IMG/VR virus record: IMGVR_UViG_3300046512_000224
Span: 1 to 28,356 of that record
Length of the DNA: 28,356 nucleotides
Origin: a virus
Reading direction: 5' to 3' (one strand)
The notes under the pieces are model-generated. The model saw nothing but the letters and a program-made list of their open reading frames with translations. It was not told the origin of the DNA and did no database searches. Every line of letters begins with the position of its first letter. Positions within the stretch are counted from its first letter, which is position 1. Both the position numbers and the translations under genes were made by a program. Shown here piece after piece: positions 1-7,165 of this stretch.

Positions 1-524
1 GCCGGGCTGCGCGCCACCCACTGCCCTGCATTCACTGCCAGGCATGAACCACCAGCCTTCGATGCTGCCAGAGCTGCGGCGAAGTGCAGCGGCCCAGTCA
101 GCGCGATGTCGCGCTGGTGCACTTGGCTTCCGTTGAGAAACAGCCGCAGCCGGCTCGGCGTGCCGAACTGGATCAGCAGACCCGCAATGTCGCCCTGATT
201 GACCACAGGCAGACCTGTCGCCACCGCGCCGCCGTTCTGGAGCACTCGGCCGGTGGCAAGTTCCCAGCCCACGCTGCCTCCGTTGGCGCCGGGGTATGTC
301 GTCAGGGGCGCCGCAGCCATGGCCAGACCAATGACGGCCGCCATGTCGTCGTCACCCCACACGGCGAACTCGACGCCTGCCGTCCCATCGGCCAGAGAAA
401 TATCCGAGCGCGCCATTCGGTCGAGGTTGGCTGCTCCGGTGGTCGTTAACGTCAAGCCGCCATCACGGGCAGCCAGTAGGGGCCCAATGGGGAGCGCTGC
501 GAAGCGCCCGAAGGTATCGGCCAT
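1..524 (-). CDS. SPRY/concanavalin-like phage tail-region protein (partial)
   Basis: The frame opens at ATG 524 (MADTFGRFAALPIG) and stays open for 174 codons to the window edge, so the C-terminus is missing. It starts 7 bases after the stop of the tail-chaperone fusion, in the same transcription direction. Residues about 85-165 alternate short beta-like stretches (VGWELATGRVL, IAGLLIQF, RLRLFLNGSQV), which resembles the SPRY/B30.2 concanavalin-like fold found in some phage tail-associated proteins. A tape-measure gene is normally expected at this position, but no coiled coil or repeated helix is seen. Role unknown; tail-associated adhesion or structural function is an inference from fold and place. 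Confidence 0.6.
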   Translation of the reverse strand, partial: MADTFGRFAALPIGPLLAARDGGLTLTTTGAANLDRMARSDISLADGTAGVEFAVWGDDDMAAVIGLAMAAAPLTTYPGANGGSVGWELATGRVLQNGGAVATGLPVVNQGDIAGLLIQFGTPSRLRLFLNGSQVHQRDIALTGPLHFAAALAASKAGGSCLAVNAGQWVARSP

Positions 525-530
525 GGAACC

Positions 531-1195
531 TCACAGTGAATCGAACCAATCCTGCGCCTCGTCGTCGTCTGACCGTGGCACCAGGGAATCGAGGAAGTGC
601 TGCATGCCGCGCTTGGTGCCACCGTGGCTGTGCGCAGCGGTGATGTACGCGATGAACGCCGCCGGCTTTTGGTGCTGGCTCACGGGGTCGATCGGGTTTC
701 GCTTGTGAAACTCCCACCAACGCAGGAACTCCCGTCGTGACATGCTCGCGCGCAGTTCTGCCACCGTCCGGTGCAGATGTCCGGCGAGGACGTGCCAGAA
801 CCAGTCCTCGCCCCGCTGCCTTAGTCGTTTCCCGCTTCTTCCTGTTCAGCTTCGCCATCGCTACCGAAGCCTGCATGCTTCAGCGCGATCGCCTGCAGGC
901 TCAGCGCTACCTTCGGCTTCAGCTCGCCCGCCTGCTTTACCGACATCACGGCCTTGCCGTCCTCGTCGCAGATCGTCGCCGCGATCAGTTTGGCGCGGTC
1001 CTGGCTGGTCCACAGCGAGCGGAACTCGGTGTCCGACAGCGCGCGAACGTAAAACTGGGCCTTGCTTCCGTCGGGGAGCTCGATGGTGTCGGGCTGCACA
1101 TCCTTCGGGGCGAACATGCCCAAGTTGTGGAAAGACTGCAGCACGGTTTGGGTCGTGCCTGGATCGGTGGCTGGGGTTTCGATGGTCTTGCTCAT
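531..1195 (-). CDS. Tail assembly chaperone, -1 frameshift product (gpGT-like)
   Basis: Ribosomes slipping -1 on GGGAAAC (833-827, minus strand) leave the 821-1195 frame after codon 123 and continue to the stop at 531, giving about 221 residues. The extension reads R-L-R-Q-R-G-E-D-W-F-W-H and then runs through the stretch beginning VAELRASMSRREF. It has no start codon of its own before GTG 764, and its protein-like sequence begins well upstream of that GTG, which argues for a fusion rather than a separate gene. In lambda the T domain of gpGT contacts the tail tube protein. The extension ends 7 bases before the next gene. Confidence 0.75.
783..833 (-). promoter_or_regulatory. Programmed -1 frameshift site: slippery heptamer plus stem-loop
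   Basis: Minus strand 833-827 reads G GGA AAC in the chaperone frame, an X XXY YYZ heptamer (lambda uses GGGAAAG). The zero-frame stop TAA follows at 823-821. Fourteen bases after the heptamer, a perfect 9-bp stem (GGCGAGGAC, 812-804, with GTCCTCGCC, 791-783; 12-base loop) could pause the ribosome. The spacer is longer than the usual 5-9 bases, so the role of the stem is less certain than that of the heptamer. Confidence 0.75.
821..1195 (-). CDS. Tail assembly chaperone, short form (lambda gpG-like)
   Basis: A 124-residue acidic protein (start MSKTIETPAT) with the size and position of phage tail assembly chaperones: directly after the major tail protein and before the distal tail genes. Such proteins bind the tape-measure protein and recruit tail-tube subunits during assembly, without entering the virion. 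AGGAAACGGCC precedes ATG 1195 as ribosome binding site. The last codons carry a perfect slippery heptamer, so this is the zero-frame product of a pair; the longer product is listed separately. Family identification rests on length, synteny and the frameshift signal rather than on a diagnostic motif. Confidence 0.8.
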   Translation of the reverse strand: MSKTIETPATDPGTTQTVLQSFHNLGMFAPKDVQPDTIELPDGSKAQFYVRALSDTEFRSLWTSQDRAKLIAATICDEDGKAVMSVKQAGELKPKVALSLQAIALKHAGFGSDGEAEQEEAGND

Positions 1196-1270
1196 TGGCC
1201 GTTTCCTAAAGTGGCGGCAGGGCGCGCGGGCCGCGCACGGCTAACACACGGAGAATCCGCGCGCCCTGCC

Positions 1271-1296
1271 AAAGAGAGGGCCCGCCGAAGCGGGCC
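1271..1296 (-). terminator. Terminator-like hairpin after the major tail protein gene
   Basis: On the minus strand GGCCCGC-TTCG-GCGGGCC (1296-1279) forms a perfect 7-bp stem with a stable TTCG tetraloop, followed by CTCTCTTT. It sits between the major tail protein stop (1318) and the tail chaperone start (1195). It is probably a partial terminator that lowers transcription beyond the abundant tail protein. Confidence 0.55.
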
Positions 1297-1317
1297 GGAA
1301 TTGCGCCGTTGCGCTGA

Positions 1318-1791
1318 TCAGGGCGCCGGGCGGTGAGTGGTGACCGCGCCGGAGCCGCGAATGGTCAGGGTTGCCTTCCACACGTCGTTGTCGGCGACCT
1401 GGACGGCGAAGTTCTGCACAAAGCCATTGAACTGCTTGCACAGCACGGTGGCCGGAGGCGTAATCACGCCACCCACAGCCACAGGCTTGGCGACGCCGGC
1501 CGTTTCGGATGCCGGTGCCGTGACCAGGAAGTTGACCACCTCGCCGGTTTCATGCAGTCGCTCCAGGGCCTCGGCATCTTCCGAATCGTAGATCACCTCG
1601 ATGGTGGTGCTGCCGGTCGCCTTGCGGCCCGCAACGAACTGGTCCCAGTCGTCATCAAAGTCGGAGACGTCGATCTCCGACGCCTGGCCGTCGGGAAAAC
1701 CAACGGAGCGTACGCGGGTCACCTTGATGACCTCGGCCGCGGCGATGGCGATGAAGAGCTGAGTATGTTTGGACTTGAGCACCTTGCCCAT
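1318..1791 (-). CDS. Major tail protein (tail tube)
   Basis: A 157-residue protein starting MGKVLKSKHTQLF. It has the alternating beta pattern of siphovirus tail tube proteins (FDDDWDQFVAGRKATGSTTI, then a C-terminal strand WKATLTIRGSG) and the correct position between tail terminator and tail chaperones. It would polymerise as hexamer rings around the tape measure. ATG 1791 is preferred over an upstream in-frame start at 1830 because AGAGGAAAACCGC lies just before it. The gene is bracketed by two hairpin terminators (1831-1851 and 1271-1296), so it may be expressed at its own level. Assignment is by synteny and composition. Confidence 0.75.
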   Translation of the reverse strand: MGKVLKSKHTQLFIAIAAAEVIKVTRVRSVGFPDGQASEIDVSDFDDDWDQFVAGRKATGSTTIEVIYDSEDAEALERLHETGEVVNFLVTAPASETAGVAKPVAVGGVITPPATVLCKQFNGFVQNFAVQVADNDVWKATLTIRGSGAVTTHRPAP

Positions 1792-1830
1792 TGCGGTTTT
1801 CCTCTTGGATGAAGCCCGATTGCCGGGCAC

Positions 1831-1851
1831 AAAAAAACCGGCTTGCGCCGG
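1831..1851 (-). terminator. Rho-independent terminator before the major tail protein gene
   Basis: Minus strand: CCGGC-GCAA-GCCGG (1851-1838) followed by seven T (1837-1831), a short but canonical intrinsic terminator. A second hairpin (GCCCG/CGGGC, 1814-1828) follows at once. Both lie in the 84-base gap between the tail terminator gene and the major tail protein gene. Read-through, or a promoter not recognised here, is needed for the distal tail genes. Confidence 0.65.
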
Positions 1852-1875
1852 CGGAATGGTTTCGGTGGACGGCGG

Positions 1876-2238
1876 CTAGCGGATGGCCATCAGCCGCACG
1901 TCGAAGGAAATCCCGAAGGCGCCGGTGTCTTCGTCATCGGGGCTCGGGTTGTGGGACTCAATGCTGCCCCGGCGCTCTACCTCGTCACGGATGGCCACCG
2001 CCGCGGCATTGGCCTGGGTAGCGTTCTTGCCCCACACCGTCAGCCGGACCCGCCAACCATCGGCCGGCGGAGCCTCAGACAACTGAGCGACCGGTGCACC
2101 GCCCACCACATCCCACGTCGCGTATGGCAGCGCGGCCCCATCCGGTGCCGCCTTCGGCCATACACGGATAGGATCCCCCAGCTGATCGCGGACAGCGCTG
2201 CTGTCCTGCAGGATTGACTGAATCACCGGAACCATCAT
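1876..2238 (-). CDS. Tail completion/terminator protein (DUF3168-like)
   Basis: A 120-residue protein (start MMVPVIQSILQDSSAVRDQL) matching the DUF3168/gp17-like tail terminator family: a short helical N-terminus, then P-Y-A-T-W-D-V-V and a central helix rich in Asn/Ala followed by I-R-D-E-V. These proteins cap the tail tube and join it to the head. The start overlaps the stop of the HK97-gp10-like gene (ATGA), indicating translational coupling. Size and position between gp10-like protein and major tail protein are standard. Confidence 0.8.
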   Translation of the reverse strand: MMVPVIQSILQDSSAVRDQLGDPIRVWPKAAPDGAALPYATWDVVGGAPVAQLSEAPPADGWRVRLTVWGKNATQANAAAVAIRDEVERRGSIESHNPSPDDEDTGAFGISFDVRLMAIR

Positions 2239-2735
2239 TTCCAGCCCCTCGCCTTCATCAGTTTGTCGATCGCCGCACTCGTCTGGTCGACGATGGCTTG
2301 AGCTGCCTGCGGGCCTCGGGCCTCAGCCGCGGGGGTCAGGAACGGACGGGCCGCCATCTTCTTCGTACCGAATTCGAGGAACCGCCAGTAGTAGGCCCAA
2401 CCGCTCTGCTCGTACAGTTTGCCTGCCCTGCCCTTGCGGCGATTCCGCGTCGTGTTGGCGTACTTCGCCTTCTTGCCCGTGCGCACGCCGACTGTGTAGT
2501 ACTCGCCGGCACCTACCCCTGCCTTCTGTCGATTCTTGGCGTTCGCACGGCGGACGACGATCTGCTCCGCGAGAAATCCGGTTCCGCGGCGCACCCTTCG
2601 CCGCGCCTCGTCGCGAATGATGTTCCCGCCCTTCCTCATACCGGCCTGCATCGCCTTACCCTGCAGCTCTTTCGGAAGGGCTCTCAGCGACTCAACCAAA
2701 CCCTCAAGCCCGTGTATCTGCAGATGCTCAGCCAT
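2235..2735 (-). CDS. HK97 gp10-like head-tail/tail completion protein
   Basis: A 166-residue basic protein. The N-terminus (HGLEGLVESLRALPKELQGK) and the C-terminal block W-R-F-L-E-F-G-T-K-K-M-A-A-R-P-F-L are signatures of the HK97 gp10 family, which acts at the connector during tail joining. I prefer ATG 2735 to the in-frame ATG 2750 because family members begin close to the amphipathic helix. It overlaps the head closure gene by 8 bases. Nothing appears truncated. Confidence 0.85.
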   Translation of the reverse strand: MAEHLQIHGLEGLVESLRALPKELQGKAMQAGMRKGGNIIRDEARRRVRRGTGFLAEQIVVRRANAKNRQKAGVGAGEYYTVGVRTGKKAKYANTTRNRRKGRAGKLYEQSGWAYYWRFLEFGTKKMAARPFLTPAAEARGPQAAQAIVDQTSAAIDKLMKARGWK

Positions 2736-3060
2736 CACTGCGGCCCGCATCGACCATCAAGGTGATGTGCCGCCGCGCGGTAGGATCAGGAAGCACGGCA
2801 CGAACCGCGTACACCTCTCCGTCGAACAGCACCCGCATAGTATTCGCGACGCCAGGGAGGTAAGGGATCTCGATCCGTGCCGTGACCTCGCCATGGTCAG
2901 CATTCGCCGCGGTGAACTCCCTGCCAGACAGTGGCACCACCTCGGCGGGTACGTCCTTCTGCCAATCCCGCCATTCCCGCTGGTCACCGCCCAGCGGGTC
3001 TCGAACGACCGAGTACTCCTGCAGTGTCAGTCGGTGGCGGTACTTACCTCGTCCGGCCAT
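2728..3060 (-). CDS. Head closure / head-tail adaptor protein
   Basis: About 110 residues (MAGRGKYRHRLTLQEYSVVR) with the pattern of SPP1 gp16-like head closure proteins: R-L-T-L-Q near the N-terminus, W-K/R-D-V-P-A-E-V-V-P-L-S-G-R-E-F, and a strand-rich C-terminus with Y-A-V-R-A-V-L-P-D. These form the ring below the connector that stops DNA leakage and takes the tail. ATG 3060 sits better behind GGGGGGC than the adjacent ATG 3063, though either is possible. It overlaps the flanking genes at both ends. Confidence 0.8.
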   Translation of the reverse strand: MAGRGKYRHRLTLQEYSVVRDPLGGDQREWRDWQKDVPAEVVPLSGREFTAANADHGEVTARIEIPYLPGVANTMRVLFDGEVYAVRAVLPDPTARRHITLMVDAGRSDG

Positions 3061-3368
3061 CATGCCCCCCAGTTCACGCGGTAAGGGCCGAGCAGCCTCC
3101 GCACAGCTGGATTCTCAGCGATGGTGCCGGTCACAGATCCTTCCCGAACCGCGTAGCTGTCGCCAACGAGCAGGCGAGCCGCCTGTCTGATGGACTCGGG
3201 GACGGGAACCACCGACGGAGGATCGCCGCCGTCGGTCCACGGCACGGAACGTCCGATGTACTGCTCGATGTAGTCGTGGGCTGCGGCGACATAGCCGCTG
3301 ATCAGCTCATCGTCCTGGTCGTGGATCACGACCAGATGTCGTTTTGCGTCCGCGAGGTCAAGCAACAT
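3060..3368 (-). CDS. Head-tail connector protein (gp6-like)
   Basis: A 102-residue helical protein beginning MLLDLADAKRHLVVIHDQDD. It shows the family pattern of gp6-like connectors: L-x-x-A-K-x-H-L-x-V, D-D-E-L-I, then A-A-x-D-Y-I-E-Q-Y-I-G-R near residues 30-40 and helix I-R-Q-A-A-R-L-L-V-G in the second half. It docks under the portal. Its stop overlaps the start of the head closure gene, and it begins 2 bases after the upstream stop. Confidence 0.85.
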   Translation of the reverse strand: MLLDLADAKRHLVVIHDQDDELISGYVAAAHDYIEQYIGRSVPWTDGGDPPSVVPVPESIRQAARLLVGDSYAVREGSVTGTIAENPAVRRLLGPYRVNWGA

Positions 3369-3370
3369 GG

Positions 3371-3859
3371 TCAGGCCTGCGGTGGCGCCAGGGCTGCGGC
3401 CAACGCCTCCAGCACAGTTTTCCGGGACTTGTCGCCCTTCGCCTGCTCCGCAGCGAGCGCAGTCTCCAGAACGGCGGCATCGCGGAAGTCCCCAAGGGCT
3501 TCCAGAACATCGGCTGCGTTCCGGTCGACGAAGGCTGCACCCGCTGCCGCGACCCGAGCAGAAGCTTCATCTGCGGTCGCGGCACCTTCACCAGCATCCA
3601 CCGCAGGCCCCAGCGGCAGGGCAGGAGGACTGACAGCGCCCCCTGGATCTGCGGCGTTGTCCACCTTGTTGCTGGGTTCGGGGGCCATCTTGTTCTGATG
3701 AGCCGGGGCCAACTTCTGACCACCCACATCTTCTGCGATCAGGCCAAGCAACAGCAGGTCCTTCGCCCGGCGCTCCCCGCCCGACCATGGCAGGCCGCGC
3801 TTCTGGTAGCCCTTCGGTGCATCTGGGTCCATGAAACCCTTCTTCGAAACATAGTTCAT
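3371..3859 (-). CDS. Unknown protein between major capsid and connector genes
   Basis: A 162-residue protein starting MNYVSKKGFMDPDAPKGYQK. A short conserved-looking head (P-K-G-Y-Q-K-R-G-L-P-W-S-G-G) is followed by a low-complexity Ala/Pro-rich middle (residues 60-110) and an Ala-rich helical tail. The start has a perfect AGGAG seven bases upstream. Its place between capsid and connector is shared by head-decoration and head-completion proteins, but no motif supports either; function unassigned. Confidence 0.7.
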   Translation of the reverse strand: MNYVSKKGFMDPDAPKGYQKRGLPWSGGERRAKDLLLLGLIAEDVGGQKLAPAHQNKMAPEPSNKVDNAADPGGAVSPPALPLGPAVDAGEGAATADEASARVAAAGAAFVDRNAADVLEALGDFRDAAVLETALAAEQAKGDKSRKTVLEALAAALAPPQA

Positions 3860-3870
3860 GACGATCTCCT

Positions 3871-3894
3871 GCGGCGGGCACTTACGCCCGCCGC
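3871..3894 (-). other. Strong stem-loop after the capsid gene
   Basis: A perfect 9-bp GC stem (GCGGCGGGC / GCCCGCCGC, 6-base loop) lies between the capsid stop (3917) and the ribosome binding site of the next gene. There is no T-tract on the minus strand, so it is more likely an mRNA-stabilising or processing element than a terminator. Confidence 0.5.
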
Positions 3895-3916
3895 GTTCGT
3901 TGCGTACGGGAGGGCC

Positions 3917-5164
3917 TTACGGCGAGGCGAACTCGCCGTGAACGAACGACTCCGGCCGGTACACGGCCAAGGCCAGGCGCTCTTCCGCACGGATCGTCAC
4001 CATGTTCTTGCGGAAGTTGTCGCTGTCTTCGGTCGAGACCTCGACCGCAGCATCCTCGCGGTCGAACACCTGGGCGGCGATGTCGAATGCGCCGACCAGG
4101 AACTCACCCTCCGGCACGGCCGTGGTGTCCACCACCGGCAGCTTCCACATCCGCGGCTGCCCCCCCTCGACGACGTTCACCCAAATGTAGCGGCCCTGCT
4201 CGTCCTTCTGCAGCTCAATGTCGGCCCAGTCCACCGGATTGAGCGCGATCGCGCTCGCCCGATACTCCGCCACCCGCACCTGCAGGATGGCGCGACGCAG
4301 AGTGTCGATGTTGGTGTCGCCCGCCTTCCGCAGCGAATCGTTGAACGGCGTCGCCTGGGGGATCAGCCCGAGGATGTTCTGCCCCGTTCCGTCGCCGGCC
4401 AGCAACTGAGCCTCTTCCACATACTTCAGGCCGTAAATCGCACGGCCGTTGATATAGCTCTGCAGGAGCGGAACGTCGGCCAGGACCTGCTTGGAAGCCA
4501 AGAACCAGTGGGCCAGCGTGCGGACCGGCGTCTGCTTCAGCTCGAAGGACAGGTCAGATTGGGGCTTCAGCACAGTCTCTGCGACCGGAGCGGCCATGTT
4601 CTGGAAGCCCGACTCCTGGACGAACTCGACCGAGTTGGAGGCGGTGCGGCCGGGCATGATCAGGTCGCGCACGGTGAAGGGCCGCTCCGGGCCGTTGAGG
4701 ATGCCCGGCAGTCGCGTCGGCTGGATGGCTGCGCCCACACCGCCAGTGCCGGTAGTGGCACTGGTGATCGACGTGACGGCCTTCAGGTTCATCCGGGCAA
4801 TGCCGCGCCCCTTCGCCGCGAGGCCGGTGTAGTCCTCGGAGTCGGTGAACTGCTCGCCGATCGACTTGGCGCCATCCGCTTCGTTCGCGGCCTGGCGACG
4901 CGCCAGCTTCTGCTCGACTTCCAAGAGGCGAGCATTGATCTCCAGGCCGCTCTTGGAAAGCAGCTCCAGCGCACCCTTGGTGTCGTCCAGAATCTTGCCG
5001 TGCTCCTTGATCTCATTGCTCGCCTTCTCGGCAAACAGCTTGATCTCGTTGTCACGCTCGTTGAGCTGGCCGATCAGGCCTTTCAGCTCCAGCTGGTCAT
5101 CCAGGTGCTGCGCGTTCTTCAGCCCACGGCCGATGGAGTGCGCGAGGTTGGTGTATCGGGACAT
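3917..5164 (-). CDS. Major capsid protein, HK97 gp5 family
   Basis: A 415-residue protein. The N-terminal 100 residues are charged and predicted coiled coil (from LDDQLELKGLIGQLNE through LLEVEQKLARRQA), as in the HK97 delta/scaffold domain that the prohead protease removes. The rest follows HK97-fold capsids: A-V-T-S-I-T-S-A-T-T-G, P-F-T-V-R-D-L-I, the E-loop with F-V-Q-E-S-G-F, a spine helix around ASKQVLADVPLLQSYI, and R-A-E-E-R-L-A-L-A-V-Y-R-P-E-S-F near the end. ATG 5164 is preceded by AAAGGAATCAAT; an in-frame upstream ATG (5251) lies inside the protease gene and is rejected. Confidence 0.92.
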   Translation of the reverse strand: MSRYTNLAHSIGRGLKNAQHLDDQLELKGLIGQLNERDNEIKLFAEKASNEIKEHGKILDDTKGALELLSKSGLEINARLLEVEQKLARRQAANEADGAKSIGEQFTDSEDYTGLAAKGRGIARMNLKAVTSITSATTGTGGVGAAIQPTRLPGILNGPERPFTVRDLIMPGRTASNSVEFVQESGFQNMAAPVAETVLKPQSDLSFELKQTPVRTLAHWFLASKQVLADVPLLQSYINGRAIYGLKYVEEAQLLAGDGTGQNILGLIPQATPFNDSLRKAGDTNIDTLRRAILQVRVAEYRASAIALNPVDWADIELQKDEQGRYIWVNVVEGGQPRMWKLPVVDTTAVPEGEFLVGAFDIAAQVFDREDAAVEVSTEDSDNFRKNMVTIRAEERLALAVYRPESFVHGEFASP

Positions 5165-5174
5165 ATTGATTCCT

Positions 5175-5861
5175 TTAAAAGGTCGGGAGGGTGAGTCGGC
5201 CAAGTTGCTTGACCACACTGGTGATTTCGTCCGCCGTGCTCCCGGACTCACTCCGGTCCAGCAGATGCTTCAATCCACGGTTGGCGATCACCGCAGACTG
5301 GCTCTTCGAGAAGCCTGCCTCGCGCAGGAGCTGCTCAAATTCGGGGAGGGTCGGGAGCGAACCGTGAGCGAGTTTCGACTTGATCGCATCAACGCGCGCA
5401 TCGTCGTTGGCCGGGAACGTGACCAAGCTGATTTCCACCAGCTCGACCTTCTTGAGCGTGCGCACGCGCTCCTTCTCGTCCCAGCTGTCCTCACGGACGT
5501 AGTACCCAATGGAAAGGCCAGAGACAGCACCGGCCTTCATCAGCGCATGCGCTTCCTTGGCGCGGGCGACGCCGTCGATGATTAGCTGACCTTCCACCTT
5601 CAAACCGTGAGCGTCCTCGACCAGCGAGCTGTAGACGCCAATGGGTTCGCCGCTACGGTGCTGCCACAGCACCGGCACGGGCCGACCCTTCGCCTTGATC
5701 TCCGCCAGGCTTTCGGCGAAAGCCCCAGGCGCGACCACCTCGCGGTATGAGTCAACGGTGCCGAAGACGGAACCGTAACCAGAAAAAAGGCCGTCATCGC
5801 TGACGGCCTTCACGGAGAGATCGAAATCCCTGATCTTCAGGGTTGCGTTCTTTCGGTTCAT
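5175..5861 (-). CDS. HK97 family prohead protease
   Basis: A 228-residue serine protease (start MNRKNATLKIRDFDLS) of the HK97 gp4/U35 family. The G-Y-G-S-V-F-G-x-V-D block, the histidine in P-V-L-W-Q-H (about residue 67) and the serine in G-L-S-I-G-Y-Y (about residue 116) are visible and fit the herpes-type His/Ser arrangement. It cleaves the capsid delta domain and itself during maturation. It ends 10 bases before the capsid start and overlaps the portal stop by 4 bases. Confidence 0.92.
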   Translation of the reverse strand: MNRKNATLKIRDFDLSVKAVSDDGLFSGYGSVFGTVDSYREVVAPGAFAESLAEIKAKGRPVPVLWQHRSGEPIGVYSSLVEDAHGLKVEGQLIIDGVARAKEAHALMKAGAVSGLSIGYYVREDSWDEKERVRTLKKVELVEISLVTFPANDDARVDAIKSKLAHGSLPTLPEFEQLLREAGFSKSQSAVIANRGLKHLLDRSESGSTADEITSVVKQLGRLTLPTF

Positions 5862-7165
5862 TGAGAGTTTCCGTTTTCGCTATCGAATTGAAGCCATGAG
5901 AGAAGCGCCGCGCGCGCCTTCTGGTCGCCGGTCGTTGCACCAAGCTGGTCCAGCGGCACCAGGTTGGACTGCACAGTCAATACGTCGCCCCCTTCCAGTG
6001 GTGGCAAGTTCTCCTTGGCTCGACCCTCGTTACGAGTCATGAATCCGTTCTGCGCCATGGTGGAATAGAACTGGGCACGCGCTGCGCTGTCTGCCCGGAG
6101 AAGTCCCTCGACGGCAAACTCTGCGAAGTGCATCGCGCGCTCGGCAGGCGCCAACAGATCCTTCCTGATCGACTGTTCGATGCGGCGCAGCCATGGCGCC
6201 AGCGAGAAGGTCAGGAACCCGATCATCTGCTGCTCAATACCGGTGCCCCAGCTCGTCGACTTCTCCGAGTGCCCGACCATGAAGGGAGGAACACCGAACC
6301 AGCGGCAGATCTCTTCAACGTTGAAGCCGCGTGTCGCAAGCAGCTGAGCGTCTTCAGGGTTCATCGGCACTTGCTGGTACTTCATCCCAGCTTCCAACAG
6401 CATTGTCTTTCCGGCGTTCATTGCGCCTGCAAACTCCGACTGCATGTTTGTCCGGAAGGTGGCCCGGTTCTCCTTCGTCAGGATCTGGTCGGTGCTCAGC
6501 ACGCCGCCCACATTCATTCCGTTTGCGAACACCTTGGCGGAAGCCTCGTCTGCAGCCATGGCTGCACCGAAAACATTTGCACCCGCCCGGATCGCCGAAA
6601 CGCCCATGGTGCCGTCGACGCTGAAGCCACGGACATGCCACATGTTTGGCTCTTCGATCACGCGCTGCCGTCCGTCAGTCCCGCTGTATCGGTACTCAAG
6701 CTCTCCAGTGCTCAGGCGACGGACGGATACACGCTGTGGCTGCAGGAACTCCAAACTGACCAAGCGGCCGCCGCTGTATGTTTTCTCAGCATATCCGTTA
6801 CCCCACAGCAGCAGGCTGACGAGCATGACTTCCCAGAACTGCACAGCGGTCATGTCCGCATTGGGCTGGTTGTGCAGAAGCTCGTACAGCGGGTGGCGGG
6901 TGGCAGGCGAGCGAGTCCCATCCGTCTTGCGCTCGAAAAACCCTACCGGCAGTGTCGCCACGGTCTGCGAGATAAGACGCACGCAGGCCATTGCAGCGGA
7001 TAGCTGCAGCACGGTTCGGTGCGTCACCGACTTTCCCGCAACAGAGCCACCACCAGCCCAAGCCGCCCAGAAAGCCTCATCGGTGAGCCCAATCGGTACG
7101 CCGAGCCATTTCAGCAAGGAGGACTTGATGCGGCCTGGAGCCCGAGTTTTGTTCTCCTGGACCAT
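5858..7165 (-). CDS. Portal protein, HK97 gp3 family
   Basis: A 435-residue protein. Family marks include L-Q-L-S-A-A-M-A-C-V-R-L-I-S-Q near residue 55, H-P-L-Y-E-L-L-H-N-Q-P-N, W-G-N-G-Y-A-E, and the conserved E-E-I-C-R-W-F-G-V-P-P-F-M-V-G-H with the following S-T-S-W-G-T-G-I-E-Q-Q. It forms the dodecameric vertex ring through which DNA is packaged. It overlaps TerL by one base and the protease by four, so translation is probably coupled. Confidence 0.95.
   Translation of the reverse strand: MVQENKTRAPGRIKSSLLKWLGVPIGLTDEAFWAAWAGGGSVAGKSVTHRTVLQLSAAMACVRLISQTVATLPVGFFERKTDGTRSPATRHPLYELLHNQPNADMTAVQFWEVMLVSLLLWGNGYAEKTYSGGRLVSLEFLQPQRVSVRRLSTGELEYRYSGTDGRQRVIEEPNMWHVRGFSVDGTMGVSAIRAGANVFGAAMAADEASAKVFANGMNVGGVLSTDQILTKENRATFRTNMQSEFAGAMNAGKTMLLEAGMKYQQVPMNPEDAQLLATRGFNVEEICRWFGVPPFMVGHSEKSTSWGTGIEQQMIGFLTFSLAPWLRRIEQSIRKDLLAPAERAMHFAEFAVEGLLRADSAARAQFYSTMAQNGFMTRNEGRAKENLPPLEGGDVLTVQSNLVPLDQLGATTGDQKARAALLSWLQFDSENGNSQ

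Noticed and set aside
463-876. 137-residue minus-strand frame overlapping the chaperone genes
   Set aside because: Arg/Pro-rich third frame between the two chaperone frames; it does not connect with the slip site and overlaps the next gene's start.
3344-5194. 616-residue plus-strand frame over the capsid region
   Set aside because: It is exactly antisense to the major capsid and neighbouring genes, Arg/Gln/Leu-rich as expected from the complement of high-GC coding DNA, and has no ribosome site or family pattern.
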